From Candidatus Opimibacter skivensis (lineage in GTDB: Bacteria > Bacteroidota > Bacteroidia > Chitinophagales > Saprospiraceae): DNA of 64,000 nt. The position numbers and the translations under genes are program-made. The DNA is taken from positions 62,001 through 126,000 of the forward strand of contig JADKGY010000020.1 in the NCBI GenBank assembly GCA_016722045.1, given 5' to 3'. Shown in pieces: positions 24,430 to 34,611 of the stretch; position 1 is the first letter of the stretch, and each line of letters begins with the position of its first letter. A model generated the notes under the pieces. It was given only the letters and a program-made list of their open reading frames with translations, did not search any database and was not told the DNA's origin.

Positions 24430-25502
24430 TGAATATTGAACTTCCCAAAAAGGAGATAAACGGATTATCCATGTTGATTTCCATTTGTATACCACAATAC
24501 AACCGTATAAAATTTCTTTTGGAGAGCCTTCGAATCATAGAACAACAGGAGTATCCCCATATTGAAATTATAATAAGCGATGATTGTTCCACAGATGAGA
24601 CGGAATCAAAAATCCTTGGGCTAAGCGGCGATTACAAATACCGGATACGATATTCAAAAAATAGAACGAATCTCGGATACGATCGTAATTTGAGAAAAGC
24701 CATTTCACTGGCAAGTGGCGAATATGTCATAATTATTGGAAACGATGATACCATTAATCCCGCTTACAATCTTGAAGAATTAGTACAGTTTATTCAGATG
24801 AATAATTATCCAGACATTGGATTTACAAATTATATAGATGAAGGTGATCAATACATTACAAAAAGAGCACAGGAAACTAAAGTCCTTGGGTCGGGTCCGG
24901 AAATGGCGTTAAAATATTATTCCTGTTTTAGTTTTGTAGGAGGTATCGTCATCAAGCGTGAAGTATTTTTGAAATATGATACGGAAAAATATGATGGAAG
25001 TATTTATACACAAATCTATATGGCCTGTATGGTTGTCGCTTCAGGATACGTCTTATTTTCCATATCAGCGCCTGTCGTAATTAAGGATGTTTTGCATAAG
25101 GAAAAGGACAGACTTTCTTATCTGGATTTTATACCTAAAAAATGGTCTGGATATAAAAGAATAGATGGAGGATTGCCATCCGTACTTCATGTGTTGATCA
25201 GCGCTTTGAAGGATAGTGGAACGCTGTCTCAAAATTTGGTTTACAAGGCATTTAGGAAAATATATTTTACAACACTACCATATTGGATTCTCGAATACAG
25301 AAAACAAGGTGCATTTCCTGCCGCTGTCGGAATTATTCATGGTATGTTTCCTTTAACCGTAAAAAACAGGGAAAAAATGACCGGATTCAGCCAATTAAAA
25401 ATATTTTCTTTATACATAGGCACATCCGCCGGAAGTCTTGTGTTTCCCATTGGTTTATTTGAAAAAATAAAGCCAAAGCTTTATAACTGGATTAAAAAAT
25501 AG
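24426..25502 (+). CDS. Family 2 glycosyltransferase
   Basis: 358 residues. GT-A fold: 'SICIPQYNRIKFLLESLRII', 'HIEIIISDDCSTDETESKIL', 'ISLASGEYVIIIGNDDTINP' (the NDD in place of DxD), with a ~170-residue C-terminal part of no clear motif. Adds a sugar to the lipid-linked repeat unit at the cytosolic face of the inner membrane. Overlaps the preceding gene (ATGA). Donor unknown. Confidence 0.8.
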   Translation: MMNIELPKKEINGLSMLISICIPQYNRIKFLLESLRIIEQQEYPHIEIIISDDCSTDETESKILGLSGDYKYRIRYSKNRTNLGYDRNLRKAISLASGEYVIIIGNDDTINPAYNLEELVQFIQMNNYPDIGFTNYIDEGDQYITKRAQETKVLGSGPEMALKYYSCFSFVGGIVIKREVFLKYDTEKYDGSIYTQIYMACMVVASGYVLFSISAPVVIKDVLHKEKDRLSYLDFIPKKWSGYKRIDGGLPSVLHVLISALKDSGTLSQNLVYKAFRKIYFTTLPYWILEYRKQGAFPAAVGIIHGMFPLTVKNREKMTGFSQLKIFSLYIGTSAGSLVFPIGLFEKIKPKLYNWIKK

Positions 25503-25598
25503 TACTCCCTGTGTTTTACCTTGGAAAAGAGTATACCATTATTTGTTTGTGAATAGAACGAAATCAAAATTGAAATTGGAGTCTGAAATATTTGTCTT

Positions 25599-27065
25599 TT
25601 GATTAAAGATTTTTTACGAAGTAGTGCGAATGTATTATTTGCGGACATTGGAACTAAGGCCATTGGATTCGGGGTGTTATCCTTGTTGACGTTTATCCTT
25701 GAGCCGGAGATTTTAGGAAAATACAATGCTTTATTGACCACCATTACCTCCATTTACGGAATGTCCGGCTTAGGACTTTCTATGGTCTTGCAACGTGAAA
25801 GTGCGAAACACTCAGTGAAAAGCGGGATTTACTTGGGCGAAATTATTTCTGCGGGATTTATGTGTATGTCCATTTCTATTTTGGGTCTGGTAGTGTTGTT
25901 TCAAATTTTTCACGACAAAATTAACGGGGCATTGTTTGGCGGTATTGACAGCTCACTCATTCAATGGGTACCGTGGCTTACGCTTCTGTATTTTTTAGTA
26001 CAGGCTCCATTGTCATTGATTCTCGGCTTGGGGATGTTTAAAGTGTATTCGTTTAGAAACATGATTGAAGCGATTGTTACCGGGATTTGTATTTTAATAG
26101 GAGGAAAGATGTGGGGATTGCCTGGAGTTATCTATGGTTTGTTGGTTTCGTATAGTATAAATGCCATCATAGTAGGGATCATTATTAAAAAAGTGTTCGT
26201 AGAGAAGCGCATTCAATTGGTTATAACCAATTGGGTTAAACTGGCGTATCAAAGTCTTCGAAAAGGAATACCCTATTTTGTTGGAAATGTATTTCTGGGT
26301 TCAGTAGCTAATATAATACTCATCGGACTTTTTGCAAAACATATTGGATTCGCTGAGCTGGGATATTTAAGAATAGGGCTCAGCCTGGCTGCTATTTTGA
26401 TGGTGGTTCCAAATGCTGCTAAAACAGTGACAGTAACCTATATTGCAAAGCAGGAAGCGAATTCTACCCGGCTCCAATCTATCCAGATGAGATATTTGTT
26501 TTTTCTGATTGTGACAAGCACTCTCCTCTTGACCATTATACTCGCCCCGGTCGTATCATTTATTTTTGGAAATGAATATGACGCTGGTGTCCAAATTTAT
26601 ATCATGATTTTGCTGATAAATATTTTTATTAGCATTTATTCAGTGTTGAATAGTTTTATTGCCGGGAAAGGGCATCTGGTATTTTCAGGTCTGGTCTCAG
26701 GGATTGTCATGGGTATGTATATTTTATTGGCCATATTCTTAATACCAACCATTGGGATAAATGGTTACTACATTTCATTTGGCGGAAGTTATTTTACTGG
26801 AATGATCATATTAATCGTATATGATTTAAGAATGAACGCCTATAATGACAAACGAAAAATTATTTGGTTTTTATCAGGCACATTCGGAATCCTGGGGATC
26901 GCTTTTCTATATAGTATTTGCCTGCAACGATCGTGGTTATTTAATCTTTTGTTTCTTAGTATTATAGGAATGTATATTTTATTCTGCACAAAATATGTCT
27001 TTGAATCTGATGAAAAGAAATTTGTTAACCAAATTATTTCAAAAGCAAGGTTTATTGGAAGATGA
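25599..27065 (+). CDS. Polysaccharide flippase (Wzx/MATE-like)
   Basis: 488 residues from a TTG, with about 12-14 hydrophobic segments evenly spread, typical of Wzx/MurJ-like lipid-linked oligosaccharide flippases: start 'SANVLFADIGTKAIGFGVLS', then 'ITSIYGMSGLGLSMVLQRES', and 'LAPVVSFIFGNEYDAGVQIY' in the last third. Moves the finished repeat unit to the periplasmic face. Overlaps the next gene by 4 bases. Together with the polymerase at 30956 this defines a Wzx/Wzy-dependent pathway. Confidence 0.85.
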   Translation: MIKDFLRSSANVLFADIGTKAIGFGVLSLLTFILEPEILGKYNALLTTITSIYGMSGLGLSMVLQRESAKHSVKSGIYLGEIISAGFMCMSISILGLVVLFQIFHDKINGALFGGIDSSLIQWVPWLTLLYFLVQAPLSLILGLGMFKVYSFRNMIEAIVTGICILIGGKMWGLPGVIYGLLVSYSINAIIVGIIIKKVFVEKRIQLVITNWVKLAYQSLRKGIPYFVGNVFLGSVANIILIGLFAKHIGFAELGYLRIGLSLAAILMVVPNAAKTVTVTYIAKQEANSTRLQSIQMRYLFFLIVTSTLLLTIILAPVVSFIFGNEYDAGVQIYIMILLINIFISIYSVLNSFIAGKGHLVFSGLVSGIVMGMYILLAIFLIPTIGINGYYISFGGSYFTGMIILIVYDLRMNAYNDKRKIIWFLSGTFGILGIAFLYSICLQRSWLFNLLFLSIIGMYILFCTKYVFESDEKKFVNQIISKARFIGR

Positions 27066-28096
27066 AGTTAATGATCACCACAACCCATCAATCCAATACG
27101 ATCGCCTCTTATTATTCTAAACATTTAGCCTCTGATCCGTCTGTCAAACTTATTCCAGCCTATTCATTTGATTTGGAAGATGACTATATTCAAAAAGGTT
27201 TATGGGCAAAAGTGAGCGTTCACCTTCGTCCTCAGATTTTAACAAAATTAGTCAGTGCATATCTTGAAGATCTTGTTCAGAAAAACACGCCGGATGCATT
27301 GTTGATTATTAAAGGACAATTTGTAAGTCCTTCATTTCTTGAAAAAATGAAGAAGAAGGGAATTTACCTTATTAATTATAACCCGGATCATCCGCTTTAT
27401 TTTGAGACTGATGCTCCCGGAAATCGAAATGTTAAAGAATCAATCGAATTATATGACCTGATCTTTACGTATAGTTCTGTAATTAAAAATGAAATTAGTA
27501 TTCGTTTACCTTTATCAAGGATAGAGATATTGCCATTTGGATATGAAGATTCGTATTATAGCTCAAACCTAATTTCTGATAGTGAACTGATAAGGAAGGT
27601 GGTTTTTGCAGGTACAGCGGACAAAACACGATCAGAATTTATAAAAGAATTGGTCAAAAACGAAATTTATGTTGACGTATATGGCGGAGGATTTAATAGA
27701 TATTTCACTTCCGCATCTCCATATTTGACAATTTGTCCCAGCGTAAGTGGTCTTGAATATTTTTCACTTCTTCAGAGGTATATGATCTCAATGAATCTTT
27801 ATAGACAACAAAATAAAGGTGGACATAATATGAGATCATTTGAAATACCATCCGTGGGAGGTCTGCAACTGGTGGAGTATTCTGATCAGATGAATCAGTT
27901 CTTCATGAACAAAGAGGAGGTATTCTTATATAAAAATCCGGAGGATGTGTACGATTTGATATATAACATTAATCAAATGACGAATGCGCAATTGATGGAA
28001 ATGAAAAAGACGACAAGAGCAAAAACCTTAAATTCAAAATATTCATATAAAGACAGAGCTATGGAATTCATGAAGGTTGTAAATTCCATTATTTAA
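27062..28096 (+). CDS. CgeB-like glycosyltransferase
   Basis: 344 residues. Rossmann-like N-terminal half with 'PDALLIIKGQFVSPSFLEKM' and 'LINYNPDHPLYFE', then a GT-B C-terminal half 'KVVFAGTADKTRSEFIKEL', 'VDVYGGGFNRY', 'SMNLYRQQNKGGHNMRSFEI' and 'FLYKNPEDVYDLIYNINQM', the pattern of CgeB/YkvP-type transferases ('N-x-R-x-F-E'). Overlaps the flippase gene by 4 bases. Confidence 0.7.
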   Translation: MKLMITTTHQSNTIASYYSKHLASDPSVKLIPAYSFDLEDDYIQKGLWAKVSVHLRPQILTKLVSAYLEDLVQKNTPDALLIIKGQFVSPSFLEKMKKKGIYLINYNPDHPLYFETDAPGNRNVKESIELYDLIFTYSSVIKNEISIRLPLSRIEILPFGYEDSYYSSNLISDSELIRKVVFAGTADKTRSEFIKELVKNEIYVDVYGGGFNRYFTSASPYLTICPSVSGLEYFSLLQRYMISMNLYRQQNKGGHNMRSFEIPSVGGLQLVEYSDQMNQFFMNKEEVFLYKNPEDVYDLIYNINQMTNAQLMEMKKTTRAKTLNSKYSYKDRAMEFMKVVNSII

Positions 28097-28117
28097 TGTA
28101 AAAATTAGGATTAAACA

Positions 28118-29215
28118 ATGAGAGCATTTATTCCAATTTCAAAGCCCAATATTACAGAAAAGGAAATTTCCTATGTTAATGCAGCAGTGACCTCGACCTG
28201 GGTATCCTCACTTGGTGAATACATAATCAAATTTGAAAAGGATTTTGCCTCTTTTTGCGGGGTGGATTATGCTGTATCTGTTTTCAATGGAACTGTAGCC
28301 ATCCATCTGGCACTCGAAGCACTCGGTATTGGGGAGGGTGATGAGGTCATCATGCCGAATCTTTCATTTATTGCCACAGCAAATGCTGTATTGCATGCAC
28401 GTGCTGTTCCTGTTTTCGCAGATATCGAGCCGGATACATTATGCATTGATGCTAATGACATTGAAAGAAAAATAACCGGAAAGACAAAAGCAATCATGCC
28501 TGTTCATTTATATGGACATCCTGCAAATATGAATTCAATCCTGAAAATCGCTTCAGAACACGATCTTTTAGTAATAGAGGACGCTGCAGAAGCGCATGGA
28601 GCGAAGGCATTTGGTAAAACAGTAGGTTCGTTTGGCAAATGTGCGACCTTTAGTTTTTATGGGAATAAAATTATTACCACTGGAGAGGGAGGAATGATAA
28701 CAACCAATGATCAGGTTCTCGATAAAAGGTTGAGACACCTTCGGGATCACGCGATGTTGAAAGAAAAAAGGTATTGGCATGATACATTGGGGTTTAATTA
28801 TCGAATGACAAATTTGCAGGCAGCACTTGGATGTGCACAGTTGGAGCGTGTCGGGTTTCTGCTTTCACGAAGAAATGAAATCCTGAGAACGTACGAAAAA
28901 CATCTTGCGGGCGTGAAAAGATTGTCTCTTAATAAGCATGCCGATTGGGCGGAACCTTCATGTTGGTTGGTATGCATGGAAATTCAAGGGGCTTCAGAAA
29001 AGGAAAGAGATGAATTTATGATCCATTTAAATCAAGCAGGTATTGATAGCAGGCCTTATTTCTTTCCCATGTCTTTTATGCCTTATATAAATATGCCTGT
29101 CGATACACCTGTCACTTTCGAAAAATATAAAATTGGTTTAAATCTTCCCACATACATAGATCTTTCGGAAGAAGAAATAGAATACGTGTGTTCTGTCATT
29201 AAAAAATATCTATGA
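28118..29215 (+). CDS. DegT/DnrJ aminotransferase, GDP-perosamine synthase-like
   Basis: 365 residues. PLP enzyme with 'VFNGTVAIHLALEALGIGEG', 'IVIEDAAEAHGA'-type region ('LLVIEDAAEAHGAKAFGK'), Schiff-base Lys in 'FSFYGNKIITTGEGGMITTN', and 'GFNYRMTNLQAALGCAQLE'. The start 'PISKPNITEKEISYVNAAVT' with 'STWVSSLGEYIIKFE' and 'HLYGHPANM' reads strikingly like RfbE/Per GDP-perosamine synthases, which transaminate GDP-4-keto-6-deoxymannose, the product of Gmd encoded at 40484. The substrate assignment is inference. An acyltransferase that could N-acylate the product follows with a 4-base overlap. Confidence 0.8.
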   Translation: MRAFIPISKPNITEKEISYVNAAVTSTWVSSLGEYIIKFEKDFASFCGVDYAVSVFNGTVAIHLALEALGIGEGDEVIMPNLSFIATANAVLHARAVPVFADIEPDTLCIDANDIERKITGKTKAIMPVHLYGHPANMNSILKIASEHDLLVIEDAAEAHGAKAFGKTVGSFGKCATFSFYGNKIITTGEGGMITTNDQVLDKRLRHLRDHAMLKEKRYWHDTLGFNYRMTNLQAALGCAQLERVGFLLSRRNEILRTYEKHLAGVKRLSLNKHADWAEPSCWLVCMEIQGASEKERDEFMIHLNQAGIDSRPYFFPMSFMPYINMPVDTPVTFEKYKIGLNLPTYIDLSEEEIEYVCSVIKKYL

Positions 29216-29817
29216 TCTTTTTTGATTTAATTGAATCGGTACTCAGAGGACTGGAAGGACGGGTTGGAAGAGGAATGAGATATTATTATTATAAAATGAG
29301 ATTGAAAAAATGTGGAAAGGGAGTCGTTATCGAAAGCGGGGTTCATATCGTCAATTCATCGAAGATTGAGATTGAAGATCATGTTTGGATCGACAGAAAT
29401 ACTATACTGATTGCCGGTGAAATTAAGAATTCATCTTATCCCACACGAATTATTGAAAATCCTTCTTTCAAAGGCCGCTTAGGGGAAATCCATATCGGAT
29501 CATTTTCTCATATAGGTATAGGAACAATTATTCAGGGACATGGTGGAGTATACATTGACCGATACTGTACAACCTCCGCAGGATGTAAAATTTATTCTTT
29601 TTCGAATGACCCCGGCAAGTGTAAGACTGGAACAATGATGAATACCTCGTATGTCATACATCCTGTTATGATGGAAGAGAATGTTTGGTTGGGATTAAAT
29701 GCAATTTTACTGGGTCATTGTGTTGGACGAGATACATTTATTAAACCCAATTCGGTCATCGTTAAAGACACCCCTGAGGTGAACAATGAGAAAATAATCC
29801 AAACGAAGGACAATTGA
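29212..29817 (+). CDS. Hexapeptide-repeat acyltransferase
   Basis: 201 residues of left-handed beta-helix repeats ('KIEIEDHVWIDRNTILIAGE', 'EIHIGSFSHIGIGTIIQGHG', 'VYIDRYCTTSAGCKIYSFSN', 'VMMEENVWLGLNAILLGHCV'), ending 'IKPNSVIVKDTPE'. WbbJ/NodL-like O- or N-acetyltransferase using acetyl-CoA. Immediately after the aminotransferase with 4-base overlap, so N-acetylation of the new amino sugar is an attractive but unproven role. Confidence 0.8.
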   Translation: MIFFDLIESVLRGLEGRVGRGMRYYYYKMRLKKCGKGVVIESGVHIVNSSKIEIEDHVWIDRNTILIAGEIKNSSYPTRIIENPSFKGRLGEIHIGSFSHIGIGTIIQGHGGVYIDRYCTTSAGCKIYSFSNDPGKCKTGTMMNTSYVIHPVMMEENVWLGLNAILLGHCVGRDTFIKPNSVIVKDTPEVNNEKIIQTKDN

Positions 29818-30956
29818 TATCTAAGATCTTGTACATAACACCTGGATGTTTCGATAAGGGAGGCATCAGCAGGTACAACCGTTATCAGATTAGAGCGATC
29901 AGGGAATTGATCGGAGATAAGAATGTACGAGTGATCTCATTAATGGGACATGATAAGAATGATATTGAGGAGCCTTTTGAGGTCTATTGGCATGGTCACG
30001 GGAATTCTGTTTTCGCAAAAATCAAGTTTGCATTTGTCATCCTGAAAACTTTTTTCACCTGGAGGCCGTCAGTTATTCATACAACACATGTTAATTTCAG
30101 TGGATTAACCGTAGTGTTAGCAAAATTATTCAAAGCTCGAACCATTCTAAATATCTATGGGATTGAGATTTGGAGTGGATTGACGTTATTTAAAAAAATG
30201 GGGCTGAAAAGATCTGATTTTATTTTATCCGATTGTCATAATACCGCCGATTATGTCAAAAAAAATCGGATGATAACGGGCGAAATTATGGTGATTTGGG
30301 ATTGTGTAGATTTGGATAAATTCAAACACCGTGAGCAGTATTTCCCTCAGCTGATTGAAAAATATAAACTTCCGGACCGAAAGGCATCTTTTATTGTACT
30401 CACGCTGGGTCGCATGTCTGCAGATGCTTCTTATAAGGGATATAGTCGACTCATTGAGGTATTAGACAAGGTATTGAAAAAGAAGAAAAATGTAAAACTT
30501 ATCATGGCGGGTTCAGGAGATTATTTAGACGTATTGAAGGAAAGCGTAAGGGCTCTGGGTATTGAGAAAAATGTCATTTTCACAGGTTCGGTAGACGAGA
30601 ATGATATTGTCAATTTATATTCTTACGCCCATCTGTTTTCGTTAGTCACGGAAATCGGAATTGGAAAAGGAGAGGGCATACCATTGACTCCTCTTGAAGC
30701 CATGGCTTGCGGCACACCCATTATAGTAGGAAACCAGGATGGATCAAAAGAAGCTGTCTTTGAAAACGAAAATGGGTATGTGATTGATCCAAACGACCTG
30801 GATAGACATACCGAAATTATATGTGACTTAGCTGATCATTCAGATCTCAGAGAAAAAATGGCCCTCGGAGCTGAAAAAATAGCTAAACAATGCTTTGGAT
30901 ATGAGCTTTTCAAAGAAAAGCACGTGCTATTGTTTAATCGGATATTATTTTCCTGA
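29814..30956 (+). CDS. Family 4 glycosyltransferase
   Basis: 380 residues from a TTG overlapping the previous stop. GT-B: N-terminal 'ILYITPGCFDKGGISRYNRY', C-terminal donor site 'FIVLTLGRMSADASYKGYSR', 'LIMAGSGDYLDVLKESVRAL', 'VIFTGSVDENDIVNLYSYAH' and 'GEGIPLTPLEAMACGTPIIV' (E-x7-E motif). Cytosolic, acts on the growing lipid-linked unit. Its TGA shares its last base with the next ATG (TGATG). Confidence 0.85.
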   Translation: MISKILYITPGCFDKGGISRYNRYQIRAIRELIGDKNVRVISLMGHDKNDIEEPFEVYWHGHGNSVFAKIKFAFVILKTFFTWRPSVIHTTHVNFSGLTVVLAKLFKARTILNIYGIEIWSGLTLFKKMGLKRSDFILSDCHNTADYVKKNRMITGEIMVIWDCVDLDKFKHREQYFPQLIEKYKLPDRKASFIVLTLGRMSADASYKGYSRLIEVLDKVLKKKKNVKLIMAGSGDYLDVLKESVRALGIEKNVIFTGSVDENDIVNLYSYAHLFSLVTEIGIGKGEGIPLTPLEAMACGTPIIVGNQDGSKEAVFENENGYVIDPNDLDRHTEIICDLADHSDLREKMALGAEKIAKQCFGYELFKEKHVLLFNRILFS

Positions 30957-32407
30957 TGGAGCAGGCGAACTCAAAACCCAGGTCAATTGAATTTGGTTTC
31001 TTGATTTATTTTATTACGTTTTTAATTTCTATTGGAGTTAAAATAGCTATCGATTATTTATGGAATGGGCACAATTTCCTTTTGCTATACGGCATGCAGG
31101 TTATAGCTATTGTGATCATGATGTATCTCTTCAGAAAGTTATTCGGACCGGATATATGGAAAAGTTTACCGACGGTAACAACTGCATACATATTCCTTGC
31201 CCTTTATGTTTCGACCTTATTGATCTATAATTCAGAATTTCTAAAACATCTACTCAATTGGGAGGATTATTTAATATTAAAAGCCCTTTCATATGGATTG
31301 ATCTTTATACAATTCATTTGGATTAGTTATCACATCGGAACATTTATTTTTTCCGGTACGAATATAAAACCAATCATTAAGTATATACCAATAGTTAAAA
31401 TATATATCCTAATTTTATTTGGGCTGTTGGCTAATTTCATTGCTATTATATCGGGCGCTTTTGGTATTCTTCAAAACACAAATACAGAATCCATATCAAA
31501 TTATTCAACGTATATTGATCTTGGCCAGCAATTGGGATTATTAGGTCTTATCATTCTTACGTATCAGCATACTCACCGAAGATATCTTATAGCGATCACC
31601 GGGATTTTATTTTTTATTCTGGGTATTGTATCGGGTGGAAAACAAGCCGCGTTGATGCCACTTTTGGCAATTGCCATCACATTGTATTTTAAAAATCAGA
31701 GATTTCCAAAAGCCGCTATTTTGGCTGCGGTCATTGGATTGCCATTATCCTTTGGAGCGGTGACTACCATTCGACAGTACTATTTTGATTCGAAATCTAA
31801 AGGTGTGACGTCCGTTCTGGAAGTGAAAGAAATATCTGAAAAGGCATTAAATCAAAAGGAATTTGATAAAGCCTATGGAACGTATAGCCTGAATCAACAT
31901 ATATTGATCAGATTGTTTTATGGCAATGCGATCGTAAAAGCGATTAGCTATTGCGAGCGACATGATTTTGGAGTACCTGAAAATAGTAGATTTTACCAGG
32001 TTTTATTTGCTCCCCTGTATGCTGTTGTCCCGAGGATAATAATGCCCGATAAGCCGGAATCCACATTTGGAAATTGGTTCGCTTCTGAAGTTTTTGTTGG
32101 TTATAAGGTCAAATATTCAATTGGAATTACCCCCGTAGGATATGGATATATGGTCAATGGTTTTTTAGGCGTGATAAGTGTAGCTGCGGTTTTAGGATTA
32201 TTTATGGCTTTGATCAAAAGACTATTATATGGCCACTATATATTTATTTATATTTTGGTTTTCATTAAAGCTATTCTACCTGCAGATGTTACCTGGCTCG
32301 ATATTGCAGGGAATATTAAATTAATATTGGTGTATTGGATTATATTCAAATTATTGGAGGTTCGGATTTTTACAAAAAAAGTATCTGAACCAATATTATT
32401 TGCATGA
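30956..32407 (+). CDS. O-antigen/exopolysaccharide polymerase (Wzy-like)
   Basis: 483 residues with about 11-12 hydrophobic segments and a large polar loop near residues 270-385 ('TTIRQYYFDSKSKG', 'LIRLFYGNAIVKAISYCERH', 'VPRIIMPDKPESTFGNWFAS'), the usual Wzy/ligase topology with long periplasmic loop and conserved Arg residues. Sequence-level family assignment is weak, as always for Wzy, but position between Wzx and other transferases supports it. Would polymerise repeat units in the periplasm. Confidence 0.7.
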   Translation: MEQANSKPRSIEFGFLIYFITFLISIGVKIAIDYLWNGHNFLLLYGMQVIAIVIMMYLFRKLFGPDIWKSLPTVTTAYIFLALYVSTLLIYNSEFLKHLLNWEDYLILKALSYGLIFIQFIWISYHIGTFIFSGTNIKPIIKYIPIVKIYILILFGLLANFIAIISGAFGILQNTNTESISNYSTYIDLGQQLGLLGLIILTYQHTHRRYLIAITGILFFILGIVSGGKQAALMPLLAIAITLYFKNQRFPKAAILAAVIGLPLSFGAVTTIRQYYFDSKSKGVTSVLEVKEISEKALNQKEFDKAYGTYSLNQHILIRLFYGNAIVKAISYCERHDFGVPENSRFYQVLFAPLYAVVPRIIMPDKPESTFGNWFASEVFVGYKVKYSIGITPVGYGYMVNGFLGVISVAAVLGLFMALIKRLLYGHYIFIYILVFIKAILPADVTWLDIAGNIKLILVYWIIFKLLEVRIFTKKVSEPILFA

Positions 32408-32508
32408 ATCTGAGAAGCGTAATATGACAACCATAATTTCATGGATTTTGTCAACATATTTAACTAAATAAAATTAGTAAAATCTATCTATAATTCTAAA
32501 TATACCCG

Positions 32509-33675
32509 GTGAAAATTTTGGTGATCGCCGCCGGATACAAACCTGCCTGGATCTACGGAGGACCTACGTATTCTATCAGCGCGCTTAGTGAGGCCCTGGT
32601 TCAATATGGTATGGACGTCACAGTTCTGACCACCAATGCAAATGGTCAACATGATTTCAGTTATAAAAATTATACAACAAATTCCATTGCAGGCGTAAAT
32701 GTTATCTATTGCAGACGAATAACCGGAGATCCGACATCAGTTTCGTTTACCCATTCATGGGCTTTGTGGAAAATGATTAAGCAGTACGACCTGGTGCATA
32801 TCAACGGCTGGTGGAACTGGGTAGCCATCGCCTCATTATTCATTTGTAAAATTCGCCATGTACCCCACGTCCTATCCTTAAGAGGTTCTTTAAGTGAATA
32901 TACTTTTCGCACTGCACATACCAGGCGAATTAAAAACATACTTCATTCTTTTTTATTCAAGCCTTTTTTAAAGGGAACATTTATTCATGTCACCAGCCAG
33001 GAAGAAATGGAGAAATGTAAAATGATGATCCCGGATGCTAAATATATTTCTATTCCAAACATTATCTCTATGCCTGATGCGCAAATGGGGATCAAACGGA
33101 AACGGGATGAATTGAAAATCATTTTTCTTGGTCGAATAAATCCTGTTAAAAACCTGGAATTACTGATCAACGCCCTTCGTCGTGTATCCTTTACCTATAA
33201 ACTGACGATTGTAGGAGATGGCGGACCTGAATACCTGGCCCATATCAGAGAGATGATCAGTGATATGCCCGGCATCAGTATACTTGAATCGCGTTATGAC
33301 GAAGAGAAGTATGATTTATTAGCCCATTCTGATTTGCTTGTGTTGCTCTCCCACACAGAGAATTTTGGAAATGTAGTCATCGAAGCTTTGTCTCAGGGAA
33401 CAGCGGTATTGATCAGTAAGAATGTAGGCGCTGCGGACTTTGTACAGCAACATCATTTAGGCTGGGTGATCCAACCAGATATTGAATCCTGCATGGAGGC
33501 GCTTTATAAAATAAATATTGATCAGGAGGAACTTGATGCTATACGGGAGAGAGCACCGGGTATAATTGATAAAGAATTTTCACCGCAAACGCTGGTTTCC
33601 CGCTACCTGCTGGAATGTTATAAACCAGTCAACCCTAAGTTCGGACAATTTGAGAAAGTGGCAGCCGACATTTAA
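32509..33675 (+). CDS. Family 4 glycosyltransferase
   Basis: 388 residues from a GTG. Acceptor domain 'AGYKPAWIYGGPTYSISALS', 'YDLVHINGWWNWVAIAS', 'HVLSLRGSLSEYTFR'; donor domain 'KIIFLGRINPVKNLELLINA', 'LTIVGDGGPEYLAHIREM', 'SHTENFGNVVIEALSQGTAV' (E-x7-E variant). A 101-base gap precedes it, one of the few possible internal promoter positions in the locus. Only 3 bases separate it from the aldo/keto reductase. Confidence 0.85.
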   Translation: MKILVIAAGYKPAWIYGGPTYSISALSEALVQYGMDVTVLTTNANGQHDFSYKNYTTNSIAGVNVIYCRRITGDPTSVSFTHSWALWKMIKQYDLVHINGWWNWVAIASLFICKIRHVPHVLSLRGSLSEYTFRTAHTRRIKNILHSFLFKPFLKGTFIHVTSQEEMEKCKMMIPDAKYISIPNIISMPDAQMGIKRKRDELKIIFLGRINPVKNLELLINALRRVSFTYKLTIVGDGGPEYLAHIREMISDMPGISILESRYDEEKYDLLAHSDLLVLLSHTENFGNVVIEALSQGTAVLISKNVGAADFVQQHHLGWVIQPDIESCMEALYKINIDQEELDAIRERAPGIIDKEFSPQTLVSRYLLECYKPVNPKFGQFEKVAADI

Positions 33676-33678
33676 TTT

Positions 33679-34611
33679 ATGAACAAGAATTTTCCGGCTT
33701 TAGGTTTTGGTACATCCCGCCTTGTACATCATACGACTAAATCAGCAGCACTGCAAAATCTTCACGTAGCCTATGAGATGGGCATTCGTTATTTTGATAC
33801 TGCACCGATTTATGGATATGGATGGTCGGAAAAAATACTCGGAACATTCAGCATAGACAAACGGGATTCGCTATTCATAGCGACTAAGATCGGCCTATTA
33901 CCTTCTAAAGTATTATCATCACTTCCATTTGAACTGGTCTCCGCATTGAGACGCAAAGTAAAAGATGCAACTGAGAAAAATCCTAATTCTCTTCCGGTGG
34001 TCAGGAATCCGGTAAATGCAATTCATTTTGACAGTAAGTGGGCAATGAAACATTTTGATCAAAGCCTGCGGAGATTAAAATCAGATTATGTGGATGCCCT
34101 TTTATTGCACGAGACAACTGTTGAATTTGCAAATGAAGATGAAACAATAAAATTCATTGATCATATTTTAAATACGGGGAAAGCGCGCTTCGTAGGCTTA
34201 GGTTCAGAAGCAAGTAAATTGCATGATGTAAAAGATTTAGCACCAGTCTACACATTACTTCAGCATGAATATTCTTTGGAGGATGTGCAAAACCAAATTG
34301 GCACCGGAAGAATAATTAATATCCATGGACTTTTCCAAAACCTGAAATTTTTAACATCCTTGTCGATGGACAAAGAAATCAGAGATGAAATAGAAGAAAT
34401 TGCAGCATTGGATATAAAGAAAGAAGCAGAGGCTTTAGAAATTTGTTTAGCCGGTGCCCGATATCTTAATCCATATGGCAATACATTATTCAGCGCTACA
34501 AAAGATCACCATATAAAAGAAACCATTTCGATGTGGAATACCAGCAAGCTTAAGGATCCGCAAATAGATGGCATCTTGAACATCATCCGAAAACACGCCA
34601 TGACCATATGA
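33679..34611 (+). CDS. Aldo/keto reductase
   Basis: 310 residues, TIM barrel. 'ALGFGTSRLVHH' start, active-site Asp/Tyr in 'GIRYFDTAPIYGYGWSEKIL', Lys in 'FIATKIG', His in 'VDALLLHETT'. NAD(P)H-dependent reduction of a keto group. In a polysaccharide locus this fits reduction of a ketosugar intermediate, perhaps together with the GMC oxidoreductase two genes on (oxidise-then-reduce epimerisation). Overlaps the next gene by 4 bases. Confidence 0.8.
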   Translation: MNKNFPALGFGTSRLVHHTTKSAALQNLHVAYEMGIRYFDTAPIYGYGWSEKILGTFSIDKRDSLFIATKIGLLPSKVLSSLPFELVSALRRKVKDATEKNPNSLPVVRNPVNAIHFDSKWAMKHFDQSLRRLKSDYVDALLLHETTVEFANEDETIKFIDHILNTGKARFVGLGSEASKLHDVKDLAPVYTLLQHEYSLEDVQNQIGTGRIINIHGLFQNLKFLTSLSMDKEIRDEIEEIAALDIKKEAEALEICLAGARYLNPYGNTLFSATKDHHIKETISMWNTSKLKDPQIDGILNIIRKHAMTI